From Alphaproteobacteria bacterium (GTDB taxonomy: Bacteria > Pseudomonadota > Alphaproteobacteria > Reyranellales > Reyranellaceae): DNA of 60,288 nucleotides. The position numbers and the translations under genes are program-made. The notes beneath the pieces are model-generated. The model ran no database searches. It was not told where the DNA came from and was given only the letters and a program-made list of their open reading frames with translations. Where the stretch lies: NCBI GenBank assembly GCA_016869975.1, contig VGCZ01000030.1:1-60288 (forward strand), written 5' to 3'. Position 1 is the first letter of the stretch. Each line of letters begins with the position of its first letter. Below, one piece after another: positions 44,686 to 54,075 of the stretch.

Positions 44686-46209
44686 TCAATGCCGATGCGC
44701 GTGGTGGTGCTGACCGCCGCCGAAGCGGTCGATGTGCAGCGGTGTCTTGGCCAAACCGGGGCAGAACGTGCCGACGACCTTCTCCAGCCGATCGTAGAGC
44801 AGCTTCGACGGCTTGTTGGCCGCCGCCAGCCGCGCCCGCGCCGCCTCGGCCTTGCGCGCGAGGTCGGCCATGTCGATGGTCAGCAGGCGGTGGTTCTCGA
44901 CCACCATGCGGCCGCCGATCATCACCGAGTGCACGGCGCAGCCATCCTCGGTGTGCACGATCTGGTTGGTCGGATCGTTGAACGGGATCCAGTTCACGTG
45001 GTGCAGATCCAGGAAGACGATGTCGGCCTTGTAGCCCTCGGCGACGCGGCCGATCTTGTCGCCGAAGCCCAGCGCACGGGCGCTGCCTACGGTGGCGGCC
45101 TCCAGCACCTCGTCGGTCGTGACCCAGCGCTGCCACTCGGGCCCGCGTGACTTCGACACCATCGAGGCCAGCCGCATGTTCTCGTACATGTTCTGATTGT
45201 CGGAGCAGCTCGCGCCATCGGTGCCGATGCCGACATTGACCTGGCGGTCGAGCATGCCCCGCATGTCGGCGAGCCCGTTGCCCAATCGCATGTTGCTGCC
45301 GGGGTTGTGCGAGACCGATCCGCCCTTGTCGCCCAGCAGCTTGTGGTCGTCGTCGTCGAGCCACACGCCGTGCGCAACGGTGAAGTCGGGACCGACGAGG
45401 CCCAACGCATCCATATGCGCGAGAAGCGTGGAGCCGTAGCGCTGATAGCCGACCACCGCCTGGACCTTGGACTCCGCGACATGGCTATGCAGGCCGACGC
45501 CGAAATCGCGCGCCAGCTTCAGGCAGGCGAGCAGGAAGTCGTCGGAGCAGTGATGCGGGATGGTCGGCGCCACGGCCATGCCGATGTCGTGGCGGTCGAG
45601 CGTCCAACCCTTCAGCGCCTTGCGCATCGCCGCGATGCTCGACTTGTACGGTGCGAGGCGGAAGCGCTCGACGTCCTTGCGCAGGCCGGGCGAAAGGCGA
45701 TCGATCAGTCCGGGAATCGCCTCGAAGAAGCTGAGGTCGGCGACCATCGGCGCCACCACGGCGCGCATGCCGACATCGCGATAAGCCTGGCCGACGGCGG
45801 CGAGGCCCTCGGGCGAGGGCATCGGGAATTCGCCGATCAGGTCGTAGGCGGCGGTGCAGCCCTTCAGCACCATCTCGGCCGCGCCGATCGTGGCAGAGAG
45901 ATGTTTATCCTCCAGCGTGCGGTTGCCGTTCGTCCACGGCCCGGCGGTCAGCAGCAGCTCCAGCGTGATGCGATCGAGCATGCCCTTGGCGAGGTTGCCG
46001 TGGCTGTGGGTGTGACCGTTGACCAGGCCGGGATGCATCAGCCGATCGCGCGCGTCGATCACGGCGGCGTCGCCGGGCGCCGGCATGCCGGGCCGGCCGA
46101 TGGCGGCGATGGTGTCGCCCTTCAGCAGGATGTCGGCCTTGGGCGCAGTGTGTGCTCGGATGTCGAGCAGCCTGCCGCCGCGAATGATCGTGTGTGTCGC
46201 TTTCGCCAT
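44686..46209 (-). CDS. amidohydrolase family deaminase/chlorohydrolase-like protein
   Basis: A 507-residue metal-dependent hydrolase (TRZ/ATZ-SsnA type). The metal ligands H66 and H68 are in GLVNGHTHSH. Further ligands are expected in GLHSHVAESKVQ and in the TVAHGVW and IGTDGASCSDNQNMYENMRLAS segments, the latter with the typical aspartate. Relatives deaminate S-adenosylhomocysteine, guanine or aminotriazines; the substrate here cannot be assigned. It lies between the S21 gene's terminator and the convergent HAD gene. Confidence 0.87.
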   Translation of the reverse strand: MAKATHTIIRGGRLLDIRAHTAPKADILLKGDTIAAIGRPGMPAPGDAAVIDARDRLMHPGLVNGHTHSHGNLAKGMLDRITLELLLTAGPWTNGNRTLEDKHLSATIGAAEMVLKGCTAAYDLIGEFPMPSPEGLAAVGQAYRDVGMRAVVAPMVADLSFFEAIPGLIDRLSPGLRKDVERFRLAPYKSSIAAMRKALKGWTLDRHDIGMAVAPTIPHHCSDDFLLACLKLARDFGVGLHSHVAESKVQAVVGYQRYGSTLLAHMDALGLVGPDFTVAHGVWLDDDDHKLLGDKGGSVSHNPGSNMRLGNGLADMRGMLDRQVNVGIGTDGASCSDNQNMYENMRLASMVSKSRGPEWQRWVTTDEVLEAATVGSARALGFGDKIGRVAEGYKADIVFLDLHHVNWIPFNDPTNQIVHTEDGCAVHSVMIGGRMVVENHRLLTIDMADLARKAEAARARLAAANKPSKLLYDRLEKVVGTFCPGLAKTPLHIDRFGGGQHHHAHRH

Positions 46210-46242
46210 GACGCTCTCCCGTCAACCGGAGGAGCATGCAAC

Positions 46243-46268
46243 AAAAAAGCCGCCGGGAGTCGGCGGCT
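46243..46268 (-). terminator. rho-independent terminator of rpsU
   Basis: On the minus strand a GCCGCCG / CGGCGGC stem with a 5-base loop is followed by a run of six T residues. It lies 29 bases after the rpsU stop codon and is the strongest intrinsic terminator in the window. Confidence 0.88.
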
Positions 46269-46296
46269 CTTCGGTCGTCGCTGGGACGATGGCGGG

Positions 46297-46500
46297 CTAG
46301 TAGCCCTCGCGCTCCATGCGCTTGCGCATCAGCTTGCGCACGCGGCGGATCGCCTCGGCGCGCTCGCGGGCGCGCTTCTCAGAGGGCTTCTCGTAGTTGC
46401 GCCGCAGCTTCATCTCGCGGAACACACCTTCGCGCTGCATCTTCTTCTTCAGGACGCGCAGCGCCTGATCGACGTTGTTTTCGCGGACGAGAACCTGCAC
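46297..46500 (-). CDS. rpsU: 30S ribosomal protein S21
   Basis: Small basic ribosomal protein, 67 residues. It begins [26 protein letters not shown] and has [23 protein letters not shown]. The size and sequence are those of bS21. A strong terminator follows. It is divergent from the COQ9-family gene with a 134-bp shared promoter region. Confidence 0.96.
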   Translation of the reverse strand: MQVLVRENNVDQALRVLKKKMQREGVFREMKLRRNYEKPSEKRARERAEAIRRVRKLMRKRMEREGY

Positions 46501-46634
46501 TTTGATCGAGCTCCAATCGCGGACGGGCCCGGGGCCCCGAATTTGAAGGTCGGGCTTCTATCACAGCGTCGGGGGGTTGGGAAGCCTGCCCGGCCCGCTA
46601 TATACACCGCAGGACCACTGCCCGAGAATGCGCC

Positions 46635-47270
46635 ATGAGCACCGACGAGCCGACCGCTAACCCCTTGAAGGACAAGGTTCTTGACGCCGTTCTGGCGCAG
46701 GTGCCGTTCGACAGCTGGAGCCGCGCGGCGATCGACAGCGCGGTGCGGGCGGGCGGCATCACCCGCGACGAGGCCCGGTTGGCCTTTCCCGGCGGGGTGA
46801 TCGACATGATCGCCTGGCACAGCTTGCGGGCCGACCGGCAGCTGGTCGAGGAGATGGAGCGCCGCGGCGTGTCATCGATGAAGGTGCGTGAGCGGGTGAC
46901 GCTCGGCGTCCGCATCCGGCTGGAGCAGAACACTCAGCACCGCGAGGCGATCCGCCGGGCGCTGGCGATGCTGGCCATGCCGTTCAACGGGCTGCTGGCC
47001 AGCAAGCTGCTGTACCGCACGGTCGACGCCATCTGGTATGCCGCCGGCGACACCGCGACGGATTTCAACTTCTACACCAAGCGCGCACTGCTGGCGGGCG
47101 TCTACTCCTCGACCCTGCTGTTCTGGCTCAACGATCGCTCGGAAGGCTTCACCGCCACCTGGGCCTTCCTCGACCGGCGTATCGAGGATGTGATGCGCAT
47201 CGAGAAGCTGAAGAGCCGCGTGCGCCAGTTCGGCGCGCGCCCTACGTCGCAGCCGCGCCCAGCCGGTTGA
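46635..47270 (+). CDS. COQ9-family ubiquinone biosynthesis protein
   Basis: A 211-residue protein of the COQ9 family, which in mitochondria and alphaproteobacteria binds lipids and helps late ubiquinone synthesis with Coq7. The N-terminal helices have KDKVLDAVLAQVPFDSWSRAAIDSAVRAGGI. The C-terminal conserved part has ADAIWYAAGDTATDFNFYTKRALLAGVYSSTLLFWLNDRSEG. It is convergent with purK, overlapping by 29 bases at the 3' ends. ubiX lies 3 kb further. Confidence 0.88.
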   Translation: MSTDEPTANPLKDKVLDAVLAQVPFDSWSRAAIDSAVRAGGITRDEARLAFPGGVIDMIAWHSLRADRQLVEEMERRGVSSMKVRERVTLGVRIRLEQNTQHREAIRRALAMLAMPFNGLLASKLLYRTVDAIWYAAGDTATDFNFYTKRALLAGVYSSTLLFWLNDRSEGFTATWAFLDRRIEDVMRIEKLKSRVRQFGARPTSQPRPAG

Positions 47271-48318
47271 CGTGGCCCATCTTGCGGCCGGTGCGCGCCT
47301 CGCGCTTGCCGTAGAGATGCAGCTTGGCGTTCGGCTCCTCGAGAATCGCCGGCCATTGGTTGGCCTCATCGCCGATCAGGTTGGTCATCACCACGGGTGA
47401 TCGCACCGTCACCGGGCCGAGCGGCAGGCCGCAGACCGCGCGCACGAATTGCTCGAACTGGCTGGTGGCGCAGGCATCCTGAGTCCAGTGGCCGGAATTA
47501 TGCGGACGCGGCGCCATCTCGTTGGCCAGCACGCGGCCGTCGCGGGTTACGAACAACTCGACGCAGAGCAGGCCGACGCTGTTCAACGCCTCGATCGCGC
47601 GTCGGCCGACATCCTCGGCCTGGCGCACGATATTGGGTGAAAACCCGCCAGGAATGGTCGAGGTGTGCAGGATGCCTTGGCGATGCACGTTGCGCGGCGG
47701 CGGGAAGCAGACGGTCGAGCCGTCGAGCGCGCGCGCGACGATCACCGATGCCTCGGCGGCGAAATCGACGAAGCCTTCGACGATCACCTCGCGCCGGCCG
47801 AGCTTCGCCCAGATGGCGGCGAGATCGCTCGACGCGTCGAGCCGCGCCTGGCCCTTGCCGTCGTAGCCTTCGGTCGTCGTCTTGGCGATCGACGGCGTGC
47901 CCACTTTGCGCACGGCCGCGACGAAGCCCGCTTCGTCCTGCGCCACGGCGAAGGGCGCGGTCGGCACGCCGATGCGCTCGAAGAAGCGTTTCTCGCGCTC
48001 GCGATGCTGCGCTACGCGCAGCGCCTCGACGCCGGGGCGCAGTGGCTTGAGCGGCGCCAGGAACTCGGCGCAGGCCACCGGCACGTTCTCGAACTCGTAG
48101 GTGATGACGTCGACCTTGGCGGCGAAGGCGCTGAGGGCTGCTTGGTCGTCCCATGCAGCGCGCGTCCACGCCGCAGAGACCAGCGCCGCCGGCGATTCTT
48201 CCTCCGGCGCGTAGATGTGGCAGCGATAGCCGAGATTGCCGGCGGCCAGCGCCGTCATACGGCCGAGCTGGCCACCGCCCAGGATGCCGATGGTCGAGCC
48301 GGGAGCCAGCGCGGTCAT
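47242..48318 (-). CDS. purK: 5-(carboxyamino)imidazole ribonucleotide synthase PurK
   Basis: ATP-grasp enzyme of purine biosynthesis, 358 residues. It carboxylates aminoimidazole ribonucleotide with bicarbonate and ATP to give N5-CAIR. It starts TIGILGGGQLGRMTALAAGNLGYRCHIY (residues 9-36). It contains the ATP-grasp segments GTPSIAKTTTEGYDGKGQ and EGFVDFAAEASVIVARALDG, and RPHNSGHWTQDACATSQFEQFVRAVCGLP. The start at 48318 (MTALAPGS) is preferred to longer ones that run through the palindrome. It is cotranscribed after purE. Confidence 0.94.
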   Translation of the reverse strand: MTALAPGSTIGILGGGQLGRMTALAAGNLGYRCHIYAPEEESPAALVSAAWTRAAWDDQAALSAFAAKVDVITYEFENVPVACAEFLAPLKPLRPGVEALRVAQHREREKRFFERIGVPTAPFAVAQDEAGFVAAVRKVGTPSIAKTTTEGYDGKGQARLDASSDLAAIWAKLGRREVIVEGFVDFAAEASVIVARALDGSTVCFPPPRNVHRQGILHTSTIPGGFSPNIVRQAEDVGRRAIEALNSVGLLCVELFVTRDGRVLANEMAPRPHNSGHWTQDACATSQFEQFVRAVCGLPLGPVTVRSPVVMTNLIGDEANQWPAILEEPNAKLHLYGKREARTGRKMGHVNRLGAAAT

Positions 48319-48330
48319 CGTGCTTGCCCT

Positions 48331-48357
48331 ACCTTCCCCAGCTCTGCGGGGGAAGGT
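48331..48357. repeat. short dispersed palindrome
   Basis: ACCTTCCCC / GGGGAAGGT, 9-bp arms, between purE and purK on the minus strand. It could modulate the relative expression of the two genes. Confidence 0.7.
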
Positions 48358-48379
48358 GATGGAAACGAATGGCGGCCTG

Positions 48380-48909
<530 letters not shown>

Positions 48910-48913
<4 letters not shown>

Positions 48914-49128
48914 GCGATGATGTCGGGGATGAGTTGGCTCTCAAGGTGCAGCATCAGGTCCTTGAGCACCAGCTTGCGCTTCTTCAGGCGCTGCAGCTGC
49001 AGCTGGTCGAATGGCGCCTTTTCCGTCAGGCGGGCGATGACGTCGTCGAGGTCGCGGTGCTCCTGGCGCAGCGCCTCGAGCTTCGCCCTGATCACGTCCA
49101 GTCCGCCGATGTCGTCGTTGTCCTGCAT
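48910..49128 (-). CDS. DUF465 (YdcH-like) small coiled-coil protein
   Basis: A 72-residue all-helical protein: [28 protein letters not shown], then [27 protein letters not shown]. This is the DUF465/YdcH family, of unknown role. Its stop overlaps the purE GTG start by four bases (GTGA). A second, shorter member of the same family lies at 50934 on the other strand. Confidence 0.8.
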
Positions 49129-49179
49129 TCCGGCGGACACTAGCAAAACCCGGCCCGCGCGTGTACGGCTTCCGGCGCA

Positions 49180-49770
49180 ATGAGCGATTTCCTTCCCCAC
49201 CCGTTCTGGAACTTCTCGCTCGAGGTCTATGGCGGCGACGGCGCGGCGCGCGCCTGCCTCGAGCTGCAGGAGCGCCGCGCGGTCGATGTCAACGTGCTGC
49301 TCTACTGCGCCTGGCTGGGCGCCTCGGGCCGCGGCACGGTGACGGTGGAAAAGCTGCGCGCGGTAATCGCCGACATCGCCCGCTGGCAGACCGAGATCAT
49401 CCAGCCGGCGCGCGCGCTGCGCCAGAAGATCAAGACCCTGGGCGGGGCGACGAGCGGCTCGGGCGCCGATTTCCCGGCCCAGGTCGAGGCGGCACGGCGC
49501 AAGGCGGCCGAGGCCGAGCTCGCGGCGGAGCATGTCGAACAGCTGGTACTGGCCGCGCACGCGCCGTTTTCGGGCGATCGCGACAAGCCGGTGCGCGATC
49601 GCCTGCGCGCCGCCGTGGGCAATCTCGGCGTCTACGCCGTGTGCCTTGGTGTGACGCCCGACGATCGCGATCGCGAGGCGATCGCCACCATCCTCGCGGC
49701 GGCCTTTCCCGTCACGCCGCGCTTCGAGGTCGAGCGCGCCGTCGGCTTGCGCGCAAGCTCGACGGCGTAA
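49180..49770 (+). CDS. TIGR02444 family protein
   Basis: A 196-residue protein of the TIGR02444 (DUF2390) family, of unknown function. Conserved start: LPHPFWNFSLEVYGGDGAARACLELQERRAVDVNVLLYCAWLG. It is mostly helical and probably cytosolic. It is divergent from the DUF465 gene and is followed by a long gene-free stretch. Confidence 0.87.
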   Translation: MSDFLPHPFWNFSLEVYGGDGAARACLELQERRAVDVNVLLYCAWLGASGRGTVTVEKLRAVIADIARWQTEIIQPARALRQKIKTLGGATSGSGADFPAQVEAARRKAAEAELAAEHVEQLVLAAHAPFSGDRDKPVRDRLRAAVGNLGVYAVCLGVTPDDRDREAIATILAAAFPVTPRFEVERAVGLRASSTA

Positions 49771-50217
49771 GCGCGATCACATTTTATGACTCGACCCGGT
49801 GCGCCGTTGACCATTGGTCGCGCGCGTACGATGTTTACGTCGTCCACACAGGATCGCGCCGCGGGCGTCGAAGAGCGCCCTGAGGTGTGAGCGCACCGCC
49901 CTTGCGAGCGGCACCTGCGGGACACGTGATCGAACGACGGAAGGAGGATGCGCGTGATCGCAGAAACTCCACCGGGCCACCGGGTCTGGTACCGCTGAGA
50001 AGCGGGACCACGACGTGTTCGACGGACCCAATGACACGGACCATCCGCCGCCGCGTCGCTCACCCACAATCGAATAGTCTCTTAGCCGGGCAACCGGCCA
50101 GCGGCGCCGCTGGTGTCGAGGTGCACGGATTTTGGATCCATAATGGATCATCGCGGGCGGAAGCCCCGGAGCCCCGATCTCACCCGATGAGACGGGGCTC
50201 TTGCGTGGGCGGCAGGA
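49771..50217. other. 447-bp gene-free region with strong hairpins
   Basis: No protein gene is convincing. The region has a palindrome GATCCAT-A-ATGGATC (50135-50149). It also has a strong hairpin at 50169-50200 (GAGCCCCG and TCTCA pairing with TGAGA and CGGGGCTC). The hairpin lies just beyond the end of the ubiX gene, so it may end ubiX transcription or belong to an unknown small RNA read on the plus strand. I cannot match it to tmRNA, RNase P, 6S or SRP RNA. Confidence 0.4.
50169..50200. terminator. strong hairpin downstream of ubiX
   Basis: Arms GAGCCCCG/CGGGGCTC and TCTCA/TGAGA (one bulged A) around CCCGA give a stem of about 13 bp. There is no T run on either strand (plus strand continues CTTGCG), so intrinsic termination is possible but not clear. 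Confidence 0.45.
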
Positions 50218-50811
50218 TCAACCACCCCAGCGCTTGACGATGCCGGCGTCGAGATCGAACAGGTCGAGCAACCGGCCCACCGAATGATCGACGATGTCGT
50301 CGACCGTCTTCGGCCGGCTGTAGAAGGCCGGCATCGCCGGCGTGACGATCGCGCCCAGCTCGGCCACCGTGACCATGTTGCGCAAATGCACGGCGTGCAG
50401 CGGTGTCTCGCGCACCATCAAGACAAGCTTGCGCCGCTCCTTCAGCACCACGTCCGCGGCGCGCGACAGCAATGAGGTCGAGATGCCGGTGGCGATCTCG
50501 CCCAGTGAGCGCATCGAGCACGGCGCGATCGCCATGCCCAGGGTACGGAACGAGCCCGAGGAGATCGGCGCGGCGAGATCGGTCGGGCTGTGCACCACAT
50601 CGGCCAACGCCTTGACGTCCTTGACCTTGAAATCGGTCTCGTGCGCCAAGGTGACCTCGGCGGTCTTGGTCAGCACCAGATGGGTCTCGACCGGCAGGTC
50701 GCGCAGCGCCTGGAGCAGGCGTACACCGTAGATCACGCCCGAGGCGCCGGTGATGCCGACGATGAGGCGGGACTGTGGGAGGCGGGGCTGTGGGTGGCCG
50801 GGACTTGACAT
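50218..50811 (-). CDS. ubiX: flavin prenyltransferase UbiX
   Basis: A 197-residue flavin prenyltransferase that makes prenyl-FMN for the decarboxylase UbiD in ubiquinone biosynthesis. Family segments: LIVGITGASGVIYGVRLLQALRD (FMN phosphate loop near residues 16-38), APCSMRSLGEIATGISTSLLSRAADVVLKERRKLVLMVRETPLH, and PAMPAFYSRPKTVDDIVDHSVGRLLDLF. It begins near a Pro-rich N-terminal extension (SSPGHPQPRLPQS). UbiD is not visible in the window. It is divergent from the small DUF465 gene. Confidence 0.93.
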   Translation of the reverse strand: MSSPGHPQPRLPQSRLIVGITGASGVIYGVRLLQALRDLPVETHLVLTKTAEVTLAHETDFKVKDVKALADVVHSPTDLAAPISSGSFRTLGMAIAPCSMRSLGEIATGISTSLLSRAADVVLKERRKLVLMVRETPLHAVHLRNMVTVAELGAIVTPAMPAFYSRPKTVDDIVDHSVGRLLDLFDLDAGIVKRWGG

Positions 50812-50933
50812 GCGGGCCGGATCTTACTCCGCCGCCGCGGCAAAGTCGCCACTCGGACGACCACCACTGGGACTGGCGCCCTTCGCCGAATCGGCGTTAC
50901 ACTTCAACGTCTGCCATAGCTCGGAGGTTACCG

Positions 50934-51104
50934 ATGAGCACGCCGGATCGTATAGAAGCTCTGAAGCAGCGGCACCAGGTGCTGGAACAGGCCATCGACG
51001 ACGAGAACGCCAGACCCCAACCAAACGAGGAAGTGCTGCACGAGCTGAAAAAGAAAAAGCTGCGATTGAAGGACGAGATCCTCTCGCTGACCACACGCCA
51101 CTGA
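50934..51104 (+). CDS. DUF465 (YdcH-like) short protein
   Basis: A 56-residue, mostly helical protein: PDRIEALKQRHQVLEQAID and EEVLHELKKKKLRLKDEILSL. It has GGAGG before the ATG at 50934, which starts the DUF465 pattern. It is the shorter of two members in the window (the other at 48910-49128). It is followed by a strong terminator at 51229. Confidence 0.78.
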   Translation: MSTPDRIEALKQRHQVLEQAIDDENARPQPNEEVLHELKKKKLRLKDEILSLTTRH

Positions 51105-51228
51105 CCGGCGCGCCGCGCCCCTGAGGGCGACACGGCGCCGATCATGAGCTGATGGTTGCCGGGCCGGGTGCGATCCTGCGGGACGCATCGACGGTCGAGA
51201 AGGTCGTTGTATTTCACGCGTGAACCCG

Positions 51229-51250
51229 GGCCGGCTCAGCCGGCCTTTTT
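51229..51250 (+). terminator. intrinsic terminator downstream of DUF465 gene
   Basis: GGCCGGC-TCA-GCCGGCC followed by five T residues on the plus strand. It lies between the DUF465 gene and the convergent SrfA-like gene whose stop is at 51258. It can stop transcription of the DUF465 gene before it enters the SrfA-like array antisense. Confidence 0.8.
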
Positions 51251-51257
51251 GCTGCCC

Positions 51258-52607
51258 TCAACGCACCCGATGCAGGTTCACCGTCCAGCGGTTCAAGCCG
51301 CCGAAGAGGCCTGAACTCGCTTCGCCACGGCACACCGCGACGTTGTCGGCGCCGACCGTGCAATCGAGCCTGTCCTGGTACCAGGTCGTGCCGTCGGAAC
51401 AGGTCGTGTCGGCGTCGCGCAGGCGCAGCACCGTGCCTTCGTAGCGCCCCTGCGCCGCCGTGCGGCAGGTCATGCCGCCGCGTCGGAAGACGAAGCTGCC
51501 GCGACCGTTGGCGTCGAAGCAGTACTCCGAGACACCTGGCCCCGATTGCTGGGAGTGATGGCGGAACGGGTCGGTGCGCCAGCAGCCCTGGAGGAACGAC
51601 AGGTCGGTGGTCGGTCCCTTGGGCAGGCGCAGGCGGCCGTCATCCGGCGGCTTGGGCGGCGGCGGCGGATCGGGCTTCTTCTCGACCACGGCAGGCGGCT
51701 TCGGGGGCGGCTTGGGCGGGTCGGGCTTCTTCTCGACGACCGGTGGCGGTGGCGCCGGTGGCGGCTTGGGCGGCTCCGGCGGCTTGCACGCCGCGCGCTT
51801 GGCGGCGAACTCCTCGCGCAGCGACGCCAGGGTGGCGCGCAGCCGATCACCCTGACGCTGCGCCTCGCCGAGGTCGCCGCTGAGTCCGATCGCTGGATCG
51901 GGCGGCGGCGGTGGGGCGGCGGGCGCGGGTGGTGGTGGCAGTTGCGTCACGGCGACATCGGGATCGCTCGGAATCACCTGGCGCAGCCAATAGGCGGCAC
52001 CGATCAGCAGCAGGATGCCCAGTAACCCGACCAGCAGCGCCGGCCAGGTCGCGCCACGCCGCATGGTGGCAGGCGCCACGCTCGCGGCGAGCGGCGCGAC
52101 CGCCGGTGCCGGCGCGGCGGCGACGGTTGCCGGCGCCGGCACCATCGGCGCCGCGACGATCGCGCCGGCGCCGTCGGCTTCGTAACCCCAGCACACCACC
52201 ACCGGCTGATCGCCGACGCGAAAAACGTAGTCGTCGGATGGCCGGCGCACCGCCAGTCCCAGCGCGCGAGCCAGCAGGCGCGCGTCGTCGGACGACGTCT
52301 CGGCGAGGCGGCCGCCCAGGCCCTCAATGTCCCGGCTGAGCGACTCGACCTCGGCCAGGAGGGCGGCGCGGGCATCGGGCGCCAGCGCCGACAGCGGCGT
52401 CACCGCGCCCTCGGCCTCGCTGTACCAATCGATGCGGCGACCGACATCGTCGGGCTGCGGCTCGGCCAGCAGGCGGGCGTGGCGCTCGCCCAGCCGGCGG
52501 CGCACGACACCGCGGATCTGCTCGTGCGCGGCGTGCAACGGCTCGCCACGCACGCCCAGCGGGCGCACACCGGTCAGGGTCGATCGGACGAGTGTGGCCG
52601 CGGGCAC
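51258..52607 (-). CDS. SrfA-like membrane protein, copy 3
   Basis: A 449-residue protein, last of three tandem paralogues (see 52635 and 54076). The N-terminal cytoplasmic-type domain has LTGVRPLGVRGEPLHAAHEQIRGVVRRRLGERHARLL and RRIDWYSEAEG, then SDDYVFRVGDQPVVVCWGYE. A membrane segment lies near residues 190-215 (ALLVGLLGILLLIGAAYWL). A short coiled coil (GEAQRQGDRLRATLASLREEFAAKRA) and a Pro-Lys linker with VVEKKPDPPKP repeats follow. The last 120 residues form a Cys-rich domain with FLQGCWRTDPFRH. The RIDWY segment and the GCWRTD / DADTTC C-terminus are those I associate with SrfA proteins. Confidence 0.65.
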   Translation of the reverse strand: MPAATLVRSTLTGVRPLGVRGEPLHAAHEQIRGVVRRRLGERHARLLAEPQPDDVGRRIDWYSEAEGAVTPLSALAPDARAALLAEVESLSRDIEGLGGRLAETSSDDARLLARALGLAVRRPSDDYVFRVGDQPVVVCWGYEADGAGAIVAAPMVPAPATVAAAPAPAVAPLAASVAPATMRRGATWPALLVGLLGILLLIGAAYWLRQVIPSDPDVAVTQLPPPPAPAAPPPPPDPAIGLSGDLGEAQRQGDRLRATLASLREEFAAKRAACKPPEPPKPPPAPPPPVVEKKPDPPKPPPKPPAVVEKKPDPPPPPKPPDDGRLRLPKGPTTDLSFLQGCWRTDPFRHHSQQSGPGVSEYCFDANGRGSFVFRRGGMTCRTAAQGRYEGTVLRLRDADTTCSDGTTWYQDRLDCTVGADNVAVCRGEASSGLFGGLNRWTVNLHRVR

Positions 52608-52634
52608 GGGTGCCGACTCTCGGAGTAGGGGCCG

Positions 52635-54008
52635 TTACCGTACGCGATGCAGGTTGACGGTCCAGCGTTCCGTGCGGTTCGAACCCGTGCACGACGCCAC
52701 GCCGTCGGCGCCGGGCGTGCAGTACAGATGATCCTGGGCCCAGCGGCCGCGCGGCTCGCAGGTGGAGTCGGCGTCGATCACGGCGAGCTGGCCGCCATTG
52801 TAGCGCGCGGTCGCCGGCGCGCGGCAGGTCACGCCGTTGTCGAAGCGGAACGTCATCGAGCCGTTGCCGCGCGCGTCGAAGCAGTAGGTGGCGTAACCCG
52901 GTCGAATCTGCGGGCCGTGCTTGAAGGTGTCGGTGCGCCAGCAGCCCTGCAGGAACGAGTAGTCGTTGGTCGGCGCCTTGGGCATGCGCATGCGGCCGTC
53001 ATCCGGCGGCTTGGGCGGCGGCGGTGGATCGGGCTTCTTCTCGACCACCTGCGGCGGCTTGGGCGGCGGCTTGGGTGGGTCGGGCTTCTTCTCGACGACG
53101 GGCGGCGGTGGCGCCGGCGGCGGCTTGGGCGGCTCCGGCGGCTTGCAGTCGGCGCGCTTGGCCTTGAGCTCGTCGCGCAACGACGCCAGCGTCGCGCGTA
53201 GCTTCGCCTCGTCGGCTTGCGCGGCACCGAGATCGCCCTGCAGGCCCACCGCTGGATCGGGGGGAGCTGGCGGCGCGGGTGGCGCCGGCGGCGGCGGCAG
53301 ATGCGTCACCGCGACGGCCGGGCCGACCGGCGAGCACTGCCGCAGGAAATACGAGGCCAGCAGGGTCAGCAGGATCGTGAGCAGGCCGATCAGCAGCCAG
53401 CGCAGCCACGAGAAGGGCGCGGCCGCGACCAGGGTCGCGGGTCCGCTGGCCAGGACGACGGCCGGTGCGGCGGCCACCGGCGCGCCGACCGGCGGTGGGG
53501 TGGCGGGGGCGGCGGCCGGCAGCATCGGCGGCGGCAACAGCGTGCCGGCCGCGTCCGGCTCGTAGCCCCAGGCGACGATCACCGGCTGATCGCCGACCAG
53601 AAAAATGTAGTCGTCGGACGGGCGGCGCGCCGTGAGCTCGAGCGCGCGGCCGGTGAGCCGCGCGTCGTCGGACGGCGCTGCCTTCAGCGAGTCGGCGAGC
53701 TTGGCGATGTCTTGCGAGAGCTTCTCGACATCCAGCAGCAGCGACGCCTTGCGCTCCGGCGCCAGCTCGGCGAAGGGCACGACATCGCCCGGCAGGTCGG
53801 TGTACCAGTCGATGCGGCGGCCCAGCTCGTCGGGTTGCGGCTCGGCGAGCAGGCGGGCGTGACGCTCGCCCAGCCGGCGGCGCACGACGCCGCGGATCTG
53901 TTCGTGAGCTTGATGCAACGGCTCGCCGCGTACGCCGAGCGGGCGGACGCCGGTGAGGGTCGTGCGGACGAGATTGGTGCCGGCCACGGCGAAGACTCCG
54001 CGACTCAC
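52635..54008 (-). CDS. SrfA-like membrane protein, copy 2
   Basis: A 457-residue paralogue of the neighbours, 27 bases upstream of copy 3. It keeps every module: LTGVRPLGVRGEPLHQAHEQIRGVVRRRLG, RRIDWYTDLPGDVV, SDDYIFLVGDQPVIVAWGYEPDAAG, then the transmembrane LLIGLLTILLTLLASYFLRQC. Coiled coil AQADEAKLRATLASLRDELKAKRADC precedes the KPPPAPPPPVVEKKPDPPKP linker. The C-terminal domain has SFLQGCWRTDTFKH and DADSTCEPRGRWAQD. Cytosolic N-domain and periplasmic Cys-rich C-domain are inferred from the single membrane segment. Confidence 0.65.
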   Translation of the reverse strand: MSRGVFAVAGTNLVRTTLTGVRPLGVRGEPLHQAHEQIRGVVRRRLGERHARLLAEPQPDELGRRIDWYTDLPGDVVPFAELAPERKASLLLDVEKLSQDIAKLADSLKAAPSDDARLTGRALELTARRPSDDYIFLVGDQPVIVAWGYEPDAAGTLLPPPMLPAAAPATPPPVGAPVAAAPAVVLASGPATLVAAAPFSWLRWLLIGLLTILLTLLASYFLRQCSPVGPAVAVTHLPPPPAPPAPPAPPDPAVGLQGDLGAAQADEAKLRATLASLRDELKAKRADCKPPEPPKPPPAPPPPVVEKKPDPPKPPPKPPQVVEKKPDPPPPPKPPDDGRMRMPKAPTNDYSFLQGCWRTDTFKHGPQIRPGYATYCFDARGNGSMTFRFDNGVTCRAPATARYNGGQLAVIDADSTCEPRGRWAQDHLYCTPGADGVASCTGSNRTERWTVNLHRVR

Positions 54009-54075
54009 GATCGGTCGGAGCCGCGATTATGCGGGGTCAATTGTGGCGTGCCTCGGGCGTAACGGTTTCATCGGC

